64,000 bases of DNA from NCBI RefSeq assembly GCF_027596085.1, contig NC_072459.1, forward strand, positions 20,418,555 to 20,482,554. The letters run 5' to 3'. Position numbers and translations under genes: made by a program. This DNA is from Anoplopoma fimbria (Eukaryota; Chordata; Actinopteri; Perciformes; Anoplopomatidae). The notes under the pieces are model-generated. The model was not told the origin of the DNA and made no database searches. It was given only the letters and a program-made list of their open reading frames with translations. Below, piece by piece: positions 1 through 12,945 of this stretch; position 1 is the first letter of the stretch, and each line of letters opens with the position of its first letter.

Positions 1-3000
1 AACACGGTAAAAGTTTTTGTAGCAGGTTTTTTTTATTTTTTTATTTTTTTATAAATGGAGCCAAATCCAGGCCAAAAGTCTTGATCATTTGAAAAAGAAA
101 AAAATGTAAACTGAAAGTAGGTTTTGGTAGTTTTTTTTCAGAGTAATTGGAGTGACTTTTATTTAAGTTTAAAAGCAGAACAGGTTACTTTGTTACAGTA
201 ACCTTCATGTTTCATGGCAAATGTGAACCCAGGCAGAAATTACAAAGTTCAAAAGAGCTAAACTTTGTGCTTCATTCAGTGCATTGAGGTGCTATATGAA
301 TGAAGTTTACTCTTTTGTTCATTCAAAAGTGTTTGTATCACACTTACGTAACTTTCATTGTTACAGGAGATAATGCAAGCTGGGATTAATAAAAGCACAC
401 ATATAAATACTTAATAAAAGATGGTCCACAGCCGTTTACCCAGAAGCAAGACCGTTTAATATTCCTGACTCTGTTTTAGTGGAGTTAAAAAACTGAATTG
501 CGGTAAACATACTTGCTGTGACATCACTGATTGATGCTCAAACGGTTCCAGCCACAGAGCGGAGAAGCAGCACTTTCCTGCCATAAATAATTAAATGCTA
601 ACTTGAATTTTAACCCCCAGACCGACATGATGAATGCTCACCTACCTGTTCCCATGTCGTACAGGACTGGCAGGCGAGGCTGTTTGATGGTAATGGGAAA
701 CACGGCTTCATGGTTCTCAAACTGGAAAGATGCTGAGTACAGAAAAGTTTTAGTGTGGGTTCAAACTAAGCTGCCAGTGAATCTGAGAAGAAAACAAACT
801 GCTTTCAACAATCAAACTGCTGTTTTCCACAGTGACTTGCAATTAAACACGCATTCATGTCCACAGACACCTGTACAAAACATTAAAAACTGAAATGATT
901 CTTTTTGAATACATTCACTGTTTTAGGACTTTGGCACGTCATTTTGGGCAGTTCATTTCTGATTTTTTATTTTATTTTTTACATTAAGATAGTTTCCAAT
1001 GTCTTGGATGCATACCGAGGTCTGCAGTGTGTATGTGGTAGACAGTGCTGGTGTAGTTCACTTTAGACAGCAGGTAGTTAAGGATCACCAGGCTACTCGA
1101 CTCCAATATCAGTCTGGTCCCATCATCACCTGACAGTTAAAATAATGTCACATTAGTCAAACAACAACTGATTAAACATAAACTTCCAACCACCTCTTTA
1201 TGATGTTGGTTAGAGATTACATAAAGCTAAGCTTTGGCAGTTGGAGACAGAAATAACTGTCCAGTCTCTCAAAGTGCCCTAAAACGACATCATTGCACTT
1301 GCATGGAAACAAGTGAAACAACTTCCAGTATTTATGTCTTTTAGAAAGGTTTAATAAGGTTGAATAATTATGAAATGTCACTTAATAAGGTTAAAACTTA
1401 ATTATTTCTACAAACTGGTAGTTGACTGCAATGTGTGTATTGCAATTTAAAAGGTATGGCTTATCGGCTGGTAGGAGTTGTGTTGGTTGCCGTGCCATGT
1501 GTCAGTCTATTCCTGAGTTGACTCAAAAGGATGCCGGGAAGGGAAGAGGAAGTCATTTAAATATCTGAGAAAATAACGTGCAAATTTACCAGTATGGTTC
1601 ACTCGCAAAGGTCAATGCACGGTAAAGTACATTGGAGTCTCACCTTGGACCTTTATTCCTTTAGCTGTACTCTCTGTGGTCAGGACCCCTTTAGACACAT
1701 TCAAGGACACCTAGAGTAGACACACCTGAATAAGCCACAGTGTACACATAATACACACCAACAATAGAGAAAATGTTCAAAAAGTTCTAATCTGCATTTG
1801 GATAATAACACAGGTTCACTCAGCACAATATGTTTACTAGATATATCAAGCAGAATTTGAAGAAATAAATGTGACCTATGGTTTAAAAGTTAATTATATC
1901 TTAACTTAACATATGATCAAATTTGTAAAGATTGGAGGGTGAAACATTTACACCAAAGATAATTAATCGCATGTTATTGTCTTGGTCGTGTCTAGATGGT
2001 AACCCTCGATTCAAACCCTCACAAGATAACTAGGGTTAGACATTTGCCTGGAATGGTTAAGGTTAGGCAGTGCTGCCGCGTCCACATAGGCGAACTTGGC
2101 CATTGCAAACGGTGGCAAGGGAGGCTAAATGTGGGCCAACTATCAATGAACAAAATCGCTAAGTAACCAATAGCAGTAACTGCAGATTCGCTAGGTTACG
2201 TTTTCTGCAAGCATCAATTCAATTGCTGAGGAATCAATCAACCTACAACTTCAAGCGACTCCCTATCCGGCCTCCCGCCCCCAGCTCTCCAAAGCCTATG
2301 GTGCCCTGGCCTTTTCACACCAAGTTTGATTGTCTTCCACAAGAACCTAAACGAATGCAATAGAGAATAAGTAAATACTGCAGCACGTCTTTATAAGCGA
2401 GATTATCTGAATCGAAAAAGAGGAAACTCCAAAAAACAGAGGGATTCGTTGTTAAGATATGTCCATCCCAGGAGTGTTAGGAAGGATTGTGGCACGCTTT
2501 CAAGTCTGTTACCACAAAACAAAGAGAGCGCTAGCGCCATTAGCACAGATAGAACTTGCTTGAAAACATTTTGTGTGAGTGTGTTTGACTTACATGAGAA
2601 AGTGGTGTATAGAAACTTTTGCACTGGTATCGTTCTGTTTGGTGAGATGAAATTTATGTACGTTGCAAATACAGGGGGGTCATAATTGTTTTACGTCTAG
2701 GGTGGCAAAAGTGCATGCACCAATCCCAAGGTAAGGATAGGTTGCTGGGCAACGGTTACGCTTTTCACAAGTTCTCGCAAATGAAGGATTACCATCTAGA
2801 CAAAAACAATGTTTCTGACCAAACCTTGGCAAGCAAAGCAAAAAAGTGTTTTGTCATTATTTCTTCACTTCCAAGCTGAAAAAGGCCATCCCCACACCAC
2901 AGCCACAAAATCAGATCAGAGAATCTGAGAAAGTAAGGACAGGCCCTGTCGTCTGTGCAGGAAAGAGCAGAAGGGTCAATGCATCGGGCTCAATGTGTGC

Positions 3001-6000
3001 AGCTTACTAAAGCTGCGAGAAGAGGGAGGGCTATTACCACTGCCCTGACAGTCAGGTTTTGCTGAAGGGTTTCTGGTCATGCCAGAAAGTGGCACATGAA
3101 ATTCACCCAGAATTGTTTGCAAAATATTTGGTTCTGGAGGCTTGATACAGTGACTAATCACAGGTATAGTTGTTGAACTAATATAGCCAGCTAGCTTACA
3201 GCTAATGTACTAGCCAGCCAGGAACATATTAGCACCATTCAGTCAATAGCTTCTCAAACTTCTATTAGCTCTGTACCGTGCGATTTACTCCCCTCTGGCA
3301 TTTAATTTATAGAAATGGGTACATCTTCAAAAAACTTTAACTGAAAGGCGGGGGGAAAAAATCTAACCGTCAAAATTGACACATTGGATTTGAACAGAGC
3401 CTGGAATGCTTGCAAAATGTTACCACCTTAAATGCCGGTGTGACCAAGCCAATGCTGATTATTTAATTTATTCTCATAGTCACATTCTGCAATGGTTTTC
3501 ATCACCTTTAGATTTTGACTATTGGGAAAGTAGGGGGCAGTAAATATATTGGAAAAAACAATACTTACAAATGTTTGGTAAAAAAACTAATAAAAAAAAC
3601 CCATAAATAATTACAAAGAATTCACATAATGGCTTTTGAAATCAAACCCATATGAATCTTTTGCAGCAGTTTCAGGGCCTGAACTCCCTAGTTTCCGTGA
3701 GGTTTTACAACAAGATGGCTGCATTTTAATAACAAAACATCAAAGAACTGCATTTCCCTTTGCAATATTAGCACATGCCAAGACATTATTTTTAAGAATC
3801 GTATGTAAAGTATTGTCTGCTGTACGTTTCATCTTCAAATGTGTCATCTTCAATCAAAGAAAATTCACAAAATGATATGCGTTTATAGTTTACCAAGTCG
3901 TATATGTAGTATGTCAAATATACTGTTACATGAATGCAGCCATCTTGTATGAACCAGCCAGACGCTACCATTCTAACAGGTTGATCTGGGTGCAAATGAC
4001 CAGTCGATCTGTTGCATCTATGGGATCACACCAACCTTGTAGCTGCTTCTCTCTCCTGCATGCAGTGCTAAACCTGAAATCAAAATGACCTCATGCTTTT
4101 ATACTTTTACAGAAGGACACACATTCATCTCTGGCTTTGTTGACTTTTTCAAGTGCGACCCATGTCCTATCAAATTTCTGAAAATAATTTCCTGTCTCTT
4201 TACTATGGTGGCTCTACCCCAATTCCAAACTCTCTGTGGCGAAGTCACAAAAGGATCGCGTGGCTTTTGCAGCCACTTAACCTGAACAAATGAGAACTAA
4301 AGAAGAAAGGCTGAAATGCACCCTAACAGCACTGTCAAACATGGCTATTTCATTGCAGTTTGCACGCATCTTAATTAGGTAATATGCACACATTTGGCAT
4401 CTTTGTATGCAAAATATGTCCAATTCACAATTATCACCACTAGTAGCCATACCTGTCAAGCAATACCTTTTGGAAACGGACCTTGAGATTAGGCAGATAG
4501 CGGTTGAATACGTTATATAATACCAGCATCTGCAATTCATTATTTAGCCGTCAGTAAAACACCTTCCATATTGCTACATCTCTATTGTTGTGGTATTGTT
4601 TATTGCTGATTACTATTCAGACACCATACATTTTATTAGCAAACGAACCGAAACTGTATTTTTTAACCCAACCCAACTTCCTCCAACTTGCTATTGTGTC
4701 AAATTGTAATGTAATGTAAAAACTTAAAATCGATCCAAATACTCTGAGCTATATATTGAGTGTAGCATACCTGGTATGAGAGTGGAGGTCAAAGGGAGTA
4801 CTTTAAAACCCTGGATGGGATACTGCAGGGGAGAGTTAGGTGAAGCAAACAGCAGTCTGGATAATACAGACGTGGTCCTGTTGAAGAGATAGGGGAAGGT
4901 GGTAGGGTGATGGGGGTGGGTTGTGCAAATAAGAATCACCATTGTGACTACACCCATATAATAAAAGAAATAAGTAACAGATAGTTGCTCAACTGTCAGA
5001 TATTTTTAGTGACAAAAGGTTAACAGTTTACACAAACGTGAAAGAATAGTAAAAACTACTTACAGGACACATTTAAAGTTTACTTGGTAGGTATGTACGC
5101 TTGCATGTATTTCATTGGCCTCCCAGCCAACCCACAGTTCCATCAAGTGAATGAGGTGGCTGTGTTTTTAAATGGTCATACTAGGGTCTACAGGTATAGT
5201 AAAACAGTCGAACTGTATGACCAATGATAAAAATTAGGATATTTGTAATATTAATATTTTATTTTTTGTGACAGGGTATGCATGATGCAAAAATAATGAG
5301 CAACAAAGGTAATTCTGGAACATAGCGTCTCCATGATTTTAATTCTGTTCACAGAAATCCCATTTCATGAGAATAATGTTTTCTTTTTGATATTTGGAAT
5401 TTAGTAGGTTAGTAGTGCAAGCAGCCTTGGGGTAAAGGAAAAGGCAATATATGTAGAAATAGTATTTTTGGTAAAATCAGAAATGGAAAATGACATAAAC
5501 AAACCATTCCCTTTGATTTTATAAAAAGGTGCCTTGTTCCAGTCACAACACATTGTATGTTGTGCAAAAATGTATGTAGTTTCTGAGGCTACAATTTGTC
5601 AAATCAATTAGATATCTTCCAAAGTCTTTTTCATTTAAAACAATCCCTTCTGTTTTTCCTGGACAGTGTTTCACTGTTTGCATTAGAGGAATAGTTACAA
5701 CAAGAGTACATGTGCTTATAAAAAGGCAGTTACTTTGGAAGATATCAGCTTGTTTTGTCCAGTTTCTCTACTTTCAGTGATCTCTCTTTGCATTCATCAA
5801 TCCATCTATCCATCCACTACCTGGCTTTGTGTTGATGGAGCTCCTTAGCGCGCCGTTTCACCAGCTCCTCATACTGATCCTTTGGGATGTGATCTTTCAG
5901 GACCATTGAGTTCTCAGGACAGGTGCATATGCCAGGTGGGGGCAGATGACTGGGGGTGGAAACCTGGAATGGTGGGTGGAATATGGACTTGTAAAAGGAA

Positions 6001-7910
6001 CACAATTCTGTTTGCTTTGTCATATTGTCACTTTAGAATTACTATGACGTACAACATTGCTTTAGGGCTTGCTCTGAATAACCATCCTAGACTCATTGCA
6101 ATGTTCCCTTAAAGATGGTACACTGTAAAGGGATTGCGTCCTCGGGGGACCAACCTGAAAAACTTTTCTCATGACTGAGGCTAATGAGACTGCCACACAC
6201 AGGAAAAGACCCTGCATTTTAGTATGCAGAAGAAATTTTACAGGCAGTCAAAACTTCCCGGTTACAAGAGAGACTGCTGGTCATCATTGTCTAGCACTCC
6301 ACGGAAATACCATTATCATGGTCCATCAACATGGGGCAGAACTGCGTGGGTTGAACACCACTTTAAACAGCGGCTCCTCAATCATCCCAAACAGAAAGTT
6401 TTGGAAATCAGAGGGGAAACATCCCCTTGCCCCACTCATAGGTCAGCAACAATAGAGGGCATAATGACGAGGGACACTTCTTTGCAGGCTTGTGCAGTGG
6501 ATCGTCTGTAGTCCAATGCTGCAAGCTCAAATTCCAGAGACATCCTCTACTATTCATGTCAAAAGGGGGTCCATTTGTGTCCTCAGTAATGAGGGAGGGA
6601 ATCCGCTTTCTACTTGAGGTACAAGCTATAACAATTATCCATATGCATGAAGCTAATGCACTAATCAATAAGATAAAGACATAATGATGAAGCAGTACAG
6701 TGGTCTTCATCCAATCTTTGACCTGAAGGCATTAAACAGATGCTTGAGAGAGACTGTCTGCTTTGCTAACCCTGTTTAAGAGAGGGTGCTTTAAAGCTAT
6801 TTCGCATGGCTTCATCTGCAAGGGTGCCTTTATATTAGGCTTTAATAAAATTTCTGCACATGCTGAGTTAGTTAAATACCTTGTACTTCCATGAACTGAA
6901 TACTGATTACAAATTTATGCTAATGTATTACAATAAACAGAAATGAGTCACAACCAGTAATTCACTGACCATGGAAAGCAAATGTTTGTATCATCAACTA
7001 CAAACGTTGACCTTTTAAACCTCTGAGATGGCCTCTTGTACTTAACAGATCAAGAGTAGAGCTTTCATTGGAGATTAATATGAACACACTATGACGAGTT
7101 GGAAAAAACGATATTTCGGAGCTCAAAATCAGCAGCCATCTTGGATTTGAAAGCCAAATCATCAAAACATCGATTATGAATTCCTCGACCCAAAAAGTCA
7201 CAGACACCATGTACTGTTCAGCATTGTAGGCCTACAAATTTGGAAGAGATAATTAACAACATTGCTGATCGGTAGCCATTTTGAATTTGTGGCTCCCACA
7301 AAGTTGGCCCGCATTCAGGATAAATTAGTTTTTTAGACTGTTGACATGTATGAAAGATGTGTTCTCAATTGTGAGAAATAAATCTTTATTTGTATTGTCA
7401 TATGCAGATTTAAGTTAATGCAGGTACTGTGTGATGGACAAAGATAACAGCCAATAGGATGTGCTGAAATTGACATGCATCACAAAGGTTTTCTCAAGTG
7501 AGAGTTCCACTGAGCAGAACTGATGCCCCACTGTGTTTCATTCCTCCGTAATTATAGTCGGGCTAGCACTGGGTACACATGCCAGAATCGCTGAACAACC
7601 ATCCTCTGCTAACATAGGCAAACACACATTCCCTTTCCACGGTCACAGAGTTGCTGGAGATCACCCAACTACAACTAAATGGAAATGCCGTGTAACATAG
7701 GGTCACATATTGTTAAAAGTAGCTGAGGAAGAGGTAGCATACAAAACACACATGGACACAGAGTGGGCTTTACCTCAGTTTTTGTGTAGTGGGAGCCTCT
7801 TGGGTTAGCGTTCCAGGACAGTTATGGAAAATCACAAAATAGAATGTCGCCAGGACGATCACAATCACAACAGCAGCCATCTGAAGTAGTCCTCGGATTA
7901 ACATAGCCAT
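1..7910 (-). CDS. B4GALNT1-like beta-1,4-GalNAc transferase, copy A; partial at window edge, frameshifted exon 2 (possible pseudogene)
   Basis: Family role: Golgi type II enzyme moving GalNAc from UDP-GalNAc to gangliosides (GM3/GD3 to GM2/GD2). Seven minus-strand coding exons with GT-AG borders are visible: 7774-7910, 5821-5963, 4771-4877, 4036-4073, 1644-1710, 1016-1129 and 646-732. Exon 1 begins MAMLIRGLLQ and holds a single hydrophobic anchor (about residues 11-29). Exon 3 carries the family motif SPNSPLQYPIQG. Sequons NVS (exon 5) and NYT (exon 6) are present. Exon sizes equal those of copy B except exon 1 (137 against 131), exon 2 (143 against 144) and exon 5 (67 against 64). The exon 2 difference is one base, so exon 1 joined to exon 2 hits a stop about 21 codons in; all later exons stay open. 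The catalytic exons with the VDDD motif would lie left of position 1. An ATG at 6021-6023 opens exon 2 in the right frame without an anchor. A sequencing error is also possible. Confidence 0.78.
5964..7773 (-). other. Intron 1 of copy A, containing an unexplained 100-codon minus-strand ORF
   Basis: A minus-strand open frame at 6408-6710 starts MKTTVLLHHY, then has a strongly hydrophobic stretch of about 20 residues, then a polar tail with CTSSRKR. A CTTCAG acceptor-like signal precedes it. I do not recognise the protein; a cytoplasmic-side membrane segment from a decayed retroelement is one option, chance another. Between 7080 and 7310 there is low-copy-looking sequence repeating the theme AGCCATNTTGNATTTG twice. 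The rest of the intron shows nothing identifiable. Confidence 0.3.
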
Positions 7911-8304
7911 CTGTAGAGAAAAGGAGGACACTTTTATGTTTTGGCTTAATAATTCCTGAACTTTGATATGTTAAACCTGGTATTAAAAATGGCATTGTTG
8001 AAAACTGGCATTGTTGTATTACACACATTGACATTTACGCAGAATTAACAGCAGTCTGCAGGTTAAAAGAGTTTCCCTAAACAATGGCTCCCTGTCCACC
8101 TGCTGCTATTCTCACAATTATCTGTTTGTCTAAGTCTAGAAGGACATAGGTGTAACTAACTGAATAAGAAGTCATCTGGATGATGTATGGGAAGTAATTG
8201 TTCTTTTCATTCATAAATCTGAAACAAATCATTCTCAAGTTGAGGGGTTTATTCAAACTATTGTACTATGATCAGAAAACATTTGGAAGTAGCATGAAAG
8301 GGCC

Positions 8305-8520
8305 AGTGAAAATAATAATAATAATAATAATAATAATTAAGCCTTTATTAGTCCCACAATGGGGAAATTATGTCTCTGCATTTAACCCATCCCGGAGGAG
8401 CAGTGGGCTGCAATGAAGCGCCCGGGGAGCAACTTAGGTGTCTTGCTCAGGGACACTTCTGCATGTACCTTGTGGTTACGGGACAAGCGCTCTACCTCAT
8501 GTGCCACAGCCGCCCCAACA
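8305..8520. repeat. Teleost short interspersed repeat preceded by (AAT)n
   Basis: An (AAT)n tract at 8310-8337 leads into TTTATTAGTCCCACAATGGG and a GC-rich body with CCCGGGGAGCA, CTTGCTCAGGGACA and CGCTCTACC. I know this module as a very common repeat in teleost genomes; its class is not certain (SINE or non-autonomous element). It sits in the 5' UTR intron of copy A and codes for nothing. Confidence 0.6.
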
Positions 8521-8834
8521 GGGCTGACAACACTCTGAATTACTTTATACAAAGAAAGTTGCAATCATTCAGAATAAATTGCCAGAAAGTTACATAAAAT
8601 TTCATCCTCACATTTCATATCAACCAGGTTTTAAATTTTCATTTAAATCAAGTTGAAAGATAAATACCAGCAAACACAATAGGCTATACTGGATGTTAAT
8701 GACCAGTAACTAGGCAACAAAAAAAAAAAAAAAAAAACTGTCATTCATTCATCCATCCATCCATTATAACAAACAGAACGCCAGTAACAGCCATTGATAT
8801 TTTTCTTATAAGCACAAATACTGCATTAGTTCTC

Positions 8835-8880
8835 ACCATTTGCTGTCAGCAGGGTTCCACTCGTCTTTTTATATGAAACA
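8835..8880 (-). promoter_or_regulatory. Candidate TATA-type promoter and 5' UTR donor of copy A
   Basis: On the minus strand TATAAAAA lies at 8866-8873, about 0.95 kb upstream of the copy A start codon. It is followed by AGTGGAAC, which also occurs upstream of copy B near 24,775. A possible donor ATG|GTGAGA lies at 8837/8836, only about 30 bases below the TATA motif. A 5' UTR exon this short would be unusual, so either the TATA motif or the donor may be chance. An acceptor (CTCTACAG) ends directly before the copy A start codon, showing that a 5' UTR intron exists. Confidence 0.35.
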
Positions 8881-9334
8881 TAAATTAGTAACTTTTACCA
8901 CGGTGAGCGATATTTAAAGAGGGAGCAGCCTTTTATGAGCAGGCTGTTTTCTTTCCCACCAGTGGGACCAATATCATCCACAACCAATTACAATGACTCC
9001 TTCAACTTTCTTGTCACACACATTAGCAATAACCTGAAATGAACCTCGACCCCAAACATCACATGCAAACAGCCCAACAACTACTTTAGATCCCGAGACA
9101 ACTGAAAAGAGTCAGGCAGGGTCCAATGGTTGAACTTTACAAAGCCATAATCCAGAGCATCATATCATTATCGGATAACTGTCTTCTATGCACACACACA
9201 CACACCTTTTAGCCTCAAAGTTAAGACGGAAACTGCCAACAACTAACCACTCAGACATCTTTTTTGTAAAAGGTTTGCAAGCCAAGTTTGAAAGCTCAAG
9301 TTTTATTTTTGCAATGTCTTGTGTATTTTGTAGT
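8881..9334. other. Upstream flank of copy A, no gene
   Basis: Possible promoter-proximal sequence of copy A. A CCAAT motif on the plus strand lies near 8984. A short (CA)8 tract is at 9190-9206. No coding similarity seen. Confidence 0.4.
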
Positions 9335-9480
9335 GTTTGGACTATCATTACGAGCAGTAAAAAGCACAATATTTCACTCTGGAATGTAGTAGAGTTGTTA
9401 AGATTCAGAATGTACAATGAAAAAATACTCAAGAAAAAGTACAAGCCCCAGTTCAGTACGAGTGAATTCGACCACTGCAC
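9335..9480. repeat. Fragment of the teleost AAGTAAAAGTAC repeat family
   Basis: The stretch contains AGTAAAAAGCACAATATTTC, ATGTAGTAGAG, AATACTCAAG and a closing GACCACTG. This matches the end of a common percomorph interspersed repeat that I know from memory. The other end of the family appears at 24,850, 40,090 and 56,030 in this window. Confidence 0.5.
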
Positions 9481-9899
9481 AATGTGCAATGGGATTTGAT
9501 ATCCGAAAAAAAACACACTGACATGCCATCCTACTAACGATTTCCAAAACATCCTGACCCAGGGTTATTTTTCATTCATTATGAATGAGTTCCCCCTCCT
9601 CAAGATTTTCCAGCATGCAAAAATGAGGACCACCAACACATAATTTGTTACTTAAATTTACATAAGACTTGCTTTAGAATGTGCCATCTTTATTATGTAT
9701 TTGTGGGAATGGATGCCAAGTACTTTGTGAAGCACTTTTAAAAAACAGCTTAACATTTGTGTGCAAAGAGGAGTGTGTGCTGAAAGAATAGGTCACCTAT
9801 TTTTAAGTAGGTTAACAAAAGCATACAAAAGAAAGAGCAGAACAACTCATTTCCCATTTAAACAACAGCCCCTTTTCACTGCATCCCATGCAATTTTAG

Positions 9900-11405
9900 A
9901 GCCAATCATTCTACAGACAACTGCCTCTTAATTGAAAAGGTTAAGTCTATGATGGACAAAGGTACTGTTGGGGCTGTATTCTTAGACCTTAGAAAAGCTT
10001 TTGACACAGTAAATCACAATAACGCCCTCAAGTGGTCAGAATCATATTTAATGAACAGAATCCAGTGTGTGAATGTCAGCAATCAAAAAGTTTTGCGCTG
10101 GATACACTAACTGGTAAAATATTTATCTAAAATATCACCATGAAATCCCACAAGGGTCAATACATTAGGTCCAATTGTTTTCAGTCTTTATATAAATGAC
10201 TTGCCCTCTGTTGCTCTATGTAGAGAAGCTTTATGCAACATGGCAGCAATAAACTTCAGGCTGCAGCACACTCACCAATGCATTGAACCGCATCTCAAAA
10301 TATCAATCATTCAAGCTAAATACATCCAAAACAGTCTGCATGTTTTTTTGCAATGTAGCACTCCAGACCCAGCCATAATGCTGTCAGGAGTAAAATTACA
10401 AGTTGTTCTGAGTTCATCGACTCTCAACTGTCATTCAAATCTCATGTTTTGGCACAGGGTTAAACTTATGATTTTCGCTTTATTAGAAATTCAATGACAA
10501 CTGATGCAGCAAAGATTTATATGCATGCCATGATAATGTCACATTTCACATACTGTTTGACCAGCATCGCACACCCAGGTAAGACAGCACTTAAACCACT
10601 TGAAGACACTGTATCAAAAACCTGAAAGTCCTGGACCGGAAGTCAAACACCTACCAATTGTCTAATTTTAAGGTTAAACTTCTGAGCTGGGAAAACCTAA
10701 TAAAGTAGCAAACACCTTATTTTTAAAATTTTGCACAACAAAGTCCCCCCACCACTTCAACTGTATCACTCAGAGGTCAAATACAAACCGGACAACCAGA
10801 GGCTCTCCCGGGAGACTGTGTAGTACCCTTTAGAAAAAGTGCCTTTAGCCACTCAGCATTCTCAGTTACAGGGTCAAATGGAACTCACTGACATCTCATA
10901 TTAGAGAAATTAGTTCTTACCGTCCCTTTTCAGGACAGCTGAAAATATGGCTTAATGGTCACCAATTATGTACACACTAGGACTGCAATTGCTTCTCCTG
11001 GATCTTGGTAAATGCTGTGTCCTGCTTGCTTGTCTCTTGTGTGCTCCTGGATGTATGTCTGTGCTGCATGTTTGTGCTTTATGCTGCTAATGTTTGTTCT
11101 GCATGTTTGTGTTCTATGTCTCTGAATGTGTTTTTATTGTAGGTGCATTTGTCCTGCTCTAATCTACTGTTTTGTGCAATAATGTTTAATGTACACTGTG
11201 TTTTAGTCTGCTTATTTTATTGTTGGTTTGCCATGTCTGTCAATTCATTCTTACTACTATGTTGTTTTTTAATCTTTGAACATTTTATTTCTGTAATTTT
11301 AGGTTTTTGAATATCTGGCAGGGGACCCATAGCCTTCAGGCTAACTCTGATCTTACATTTTGAATGTTGATTAGTGTGCAATGTCCCAAACCAATAAAAT
11401 AAAGA
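9900..11405 (+). mobile_element. Decayed non-LTR retrotransposon (LINE), reverse transcriptase remnant and 3' end
   Basis: Conceptual translation at about 9910-10,020 gives GAVFLDLRKAFDTVNHN, the conserved A-motif region of LINE reverse transcriptase. Scattered further matches in all frames follow: a SYLMNRIQCVNVSNQKV stretch near 10,040, YINDLPSV near 10,195, SGVKLQVV near 10,385, and a C-terminal FRTAENMA-like end near 10,940. Frames shift repeatedly and stops occur, so it is dead. The tail from 10,960 to 11,405 is T-rich noncoding sequence ending in AATAAAATAAAG, a plausible polyadenylation end. No 5' part (endonuclease) is present, as expected from 5' truncation. Confidence 0.75.
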
Positions 11406-12160
11406 CCAATCCAAAACAATAAGCTTCAAGACAATACACATCTATGTGGAGCTGCAGTTTTCCAGCTGTAAGCCATGGGAAAGACAAAGACATTGGAACT
11501 GCAACGAAGAAAACTTGCGCAACCAAAGTGAGGTTGCTCTGCAAAACTAGTCAGCAACACTTACCTTCTGTTTTGGCATCTGGCAATCTGACACTTTTGG
11601 AAAAGGGACCAGCTTCATTGTTCTACTCCCACAACCAGAGAGCCTGGCAAACAAAACACCAAGTCAGAGCGAACACCAAGCTGGACCCAATCAGAGCCAA
11701 TCACCATGTAATCACCAGCACAATGATGGTAGCACCCGGCCCAGGTGTTACCAGGAGGCACTGCCTGGATGGGGGTTGCAAGGTTACTAACACTGGAGGA
11801 TCATTCAGTCCAAACAAACTATAATTTGTCCACAGGGGAAGATGAAGTCATTTTCTTCACCTGTTGTTTCTCCCAAGGCTTCATGTTTAGTGACTTTCCC
11901 ATACATGTAAAACACCAATGTTTTGCTTTTTTTCAAGGGGAGAGACTTCAGCCGAGTGGGGTAAAATATTTATCTAATATATATCACCATGAAATGTCCC
12001 CAGTGGAATATTTACATTGAGACAATTGTTTTATTTGTGTTAAAATAAATTGTATGTTTCAATATGCAAGTTAGGCATCATCTTATTAAATTTTAACCAT
12101 GGATGAAACCCATTTAGTCCACACAACAGAGGTTTTTACAGAGGGAATTTGGAATATCTG
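11406..12160. other. No gene recognised
   Basis: Contains an open frame at 11,444-11,824 (126 codons) that matches nothing I know. The segment at 11,950-12,000 resembles the phrase AAATATTTATCTAA near 10,118 in the upstream LINE, so some of this may be LINE-derived. Otherwise nothing identifiable. Confidence 0.3.
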
Positions 12161-12167
12161 TTTTGTC

Positions 12168-12282
12168 GAAGAAAAGTTTCTTTAAGGTCCAATTCAGTGG
12201 CTGGTTCAGATGAGCTTTATTCACCGGCAGTGGAGACAGAACTCCACAGCATGCTTGTAGAATTTTCTTCGTCTACAGTAGG
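12168..12282 (+). repeat. Left member of an inverted repeat pair bracketing the retroviral remnant
   Basis: About 115 bp running from GAAGAAAAGT through CAGTGGAGACAGAACTCCAC to TACAGTAGG. The reverse complement is at 15,692-15,808, with about nine of ten bases equal by eye. It could be an LTR piece or another element with an inverted second copy. Confidence 0.7.
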
Positions 12283-12945
12283 ATATATGCCATTGTTGAC
12301 AGGCTGCTAACCCTGGGCTAAAGGACATCTGCAGACTGGATGGAGTGATTCTGAATATTAGCAACGGCGCCAAATTCAAAGGGTAAGGAAGCCTATTGTA
12401 AAATTCCTAACTTTGCTAATATTCACACCACTCTGTCTTAAGTCCAGATCATCCATTGACCCAGGTAACGCATTTTAATTTCAAATTAAGAATAGTATCA
12501 AATTATATTTTGTGCTAAAGGTGGTTCCGGTGAGTTTTGATACATAAGGCCTAATCTTATATTTGTATGTATTGTTTCTTACTGTTATGTGTTTAAGTGT
12601 TGTTGCTATATGGATGTATAGGTCATATTGTTACCAGTACAGTCAATTTTGAAGTACAGAAATGTCTTCTGAAAATTTTGCTGTTCAATCTTACAATGTG
12701 GTAAAGCCTGCCGGCAGGTTGTTTAATAATTTAAGGGCCAGTAACCAGTCGGTGACTTTTACCATATACTTAAAGGGTCAGTAACCAGTCAGTGACATAG
12801 TTATGGTATCGTACAGTCAAATAATCTCCTACCTGAGAGTCTTTCCCCTGTATGAAATTATTCTATCGTAATGCCAAGCCTTGAGAAGTACATAGGTACT
12901 ATAATGAGGATGTAGAAATGAAGAGTAGCTGCTGCTGCTTATGCT

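Noticed and set aside
1..600. Search for exon 8 of copy A in the first 600 bases
   Set aside because: By analogy with copy B it could fall near position 45, but no matching sequence is present, so intron 7 of copy A must be longer or the exon is lost beyond the window.
2403..2685. Overlapping ORFs on both strands in intron 4 of copy A
   Set aside because: Intronic, mutually antisense, and no known protein features.
11444..11824. 126-codon plus-strand ORF as a possible gag or host gene
   Set aside because: No zinc-knuckle, capsid or other recognisable motif, and it lies in old repeat sequence.
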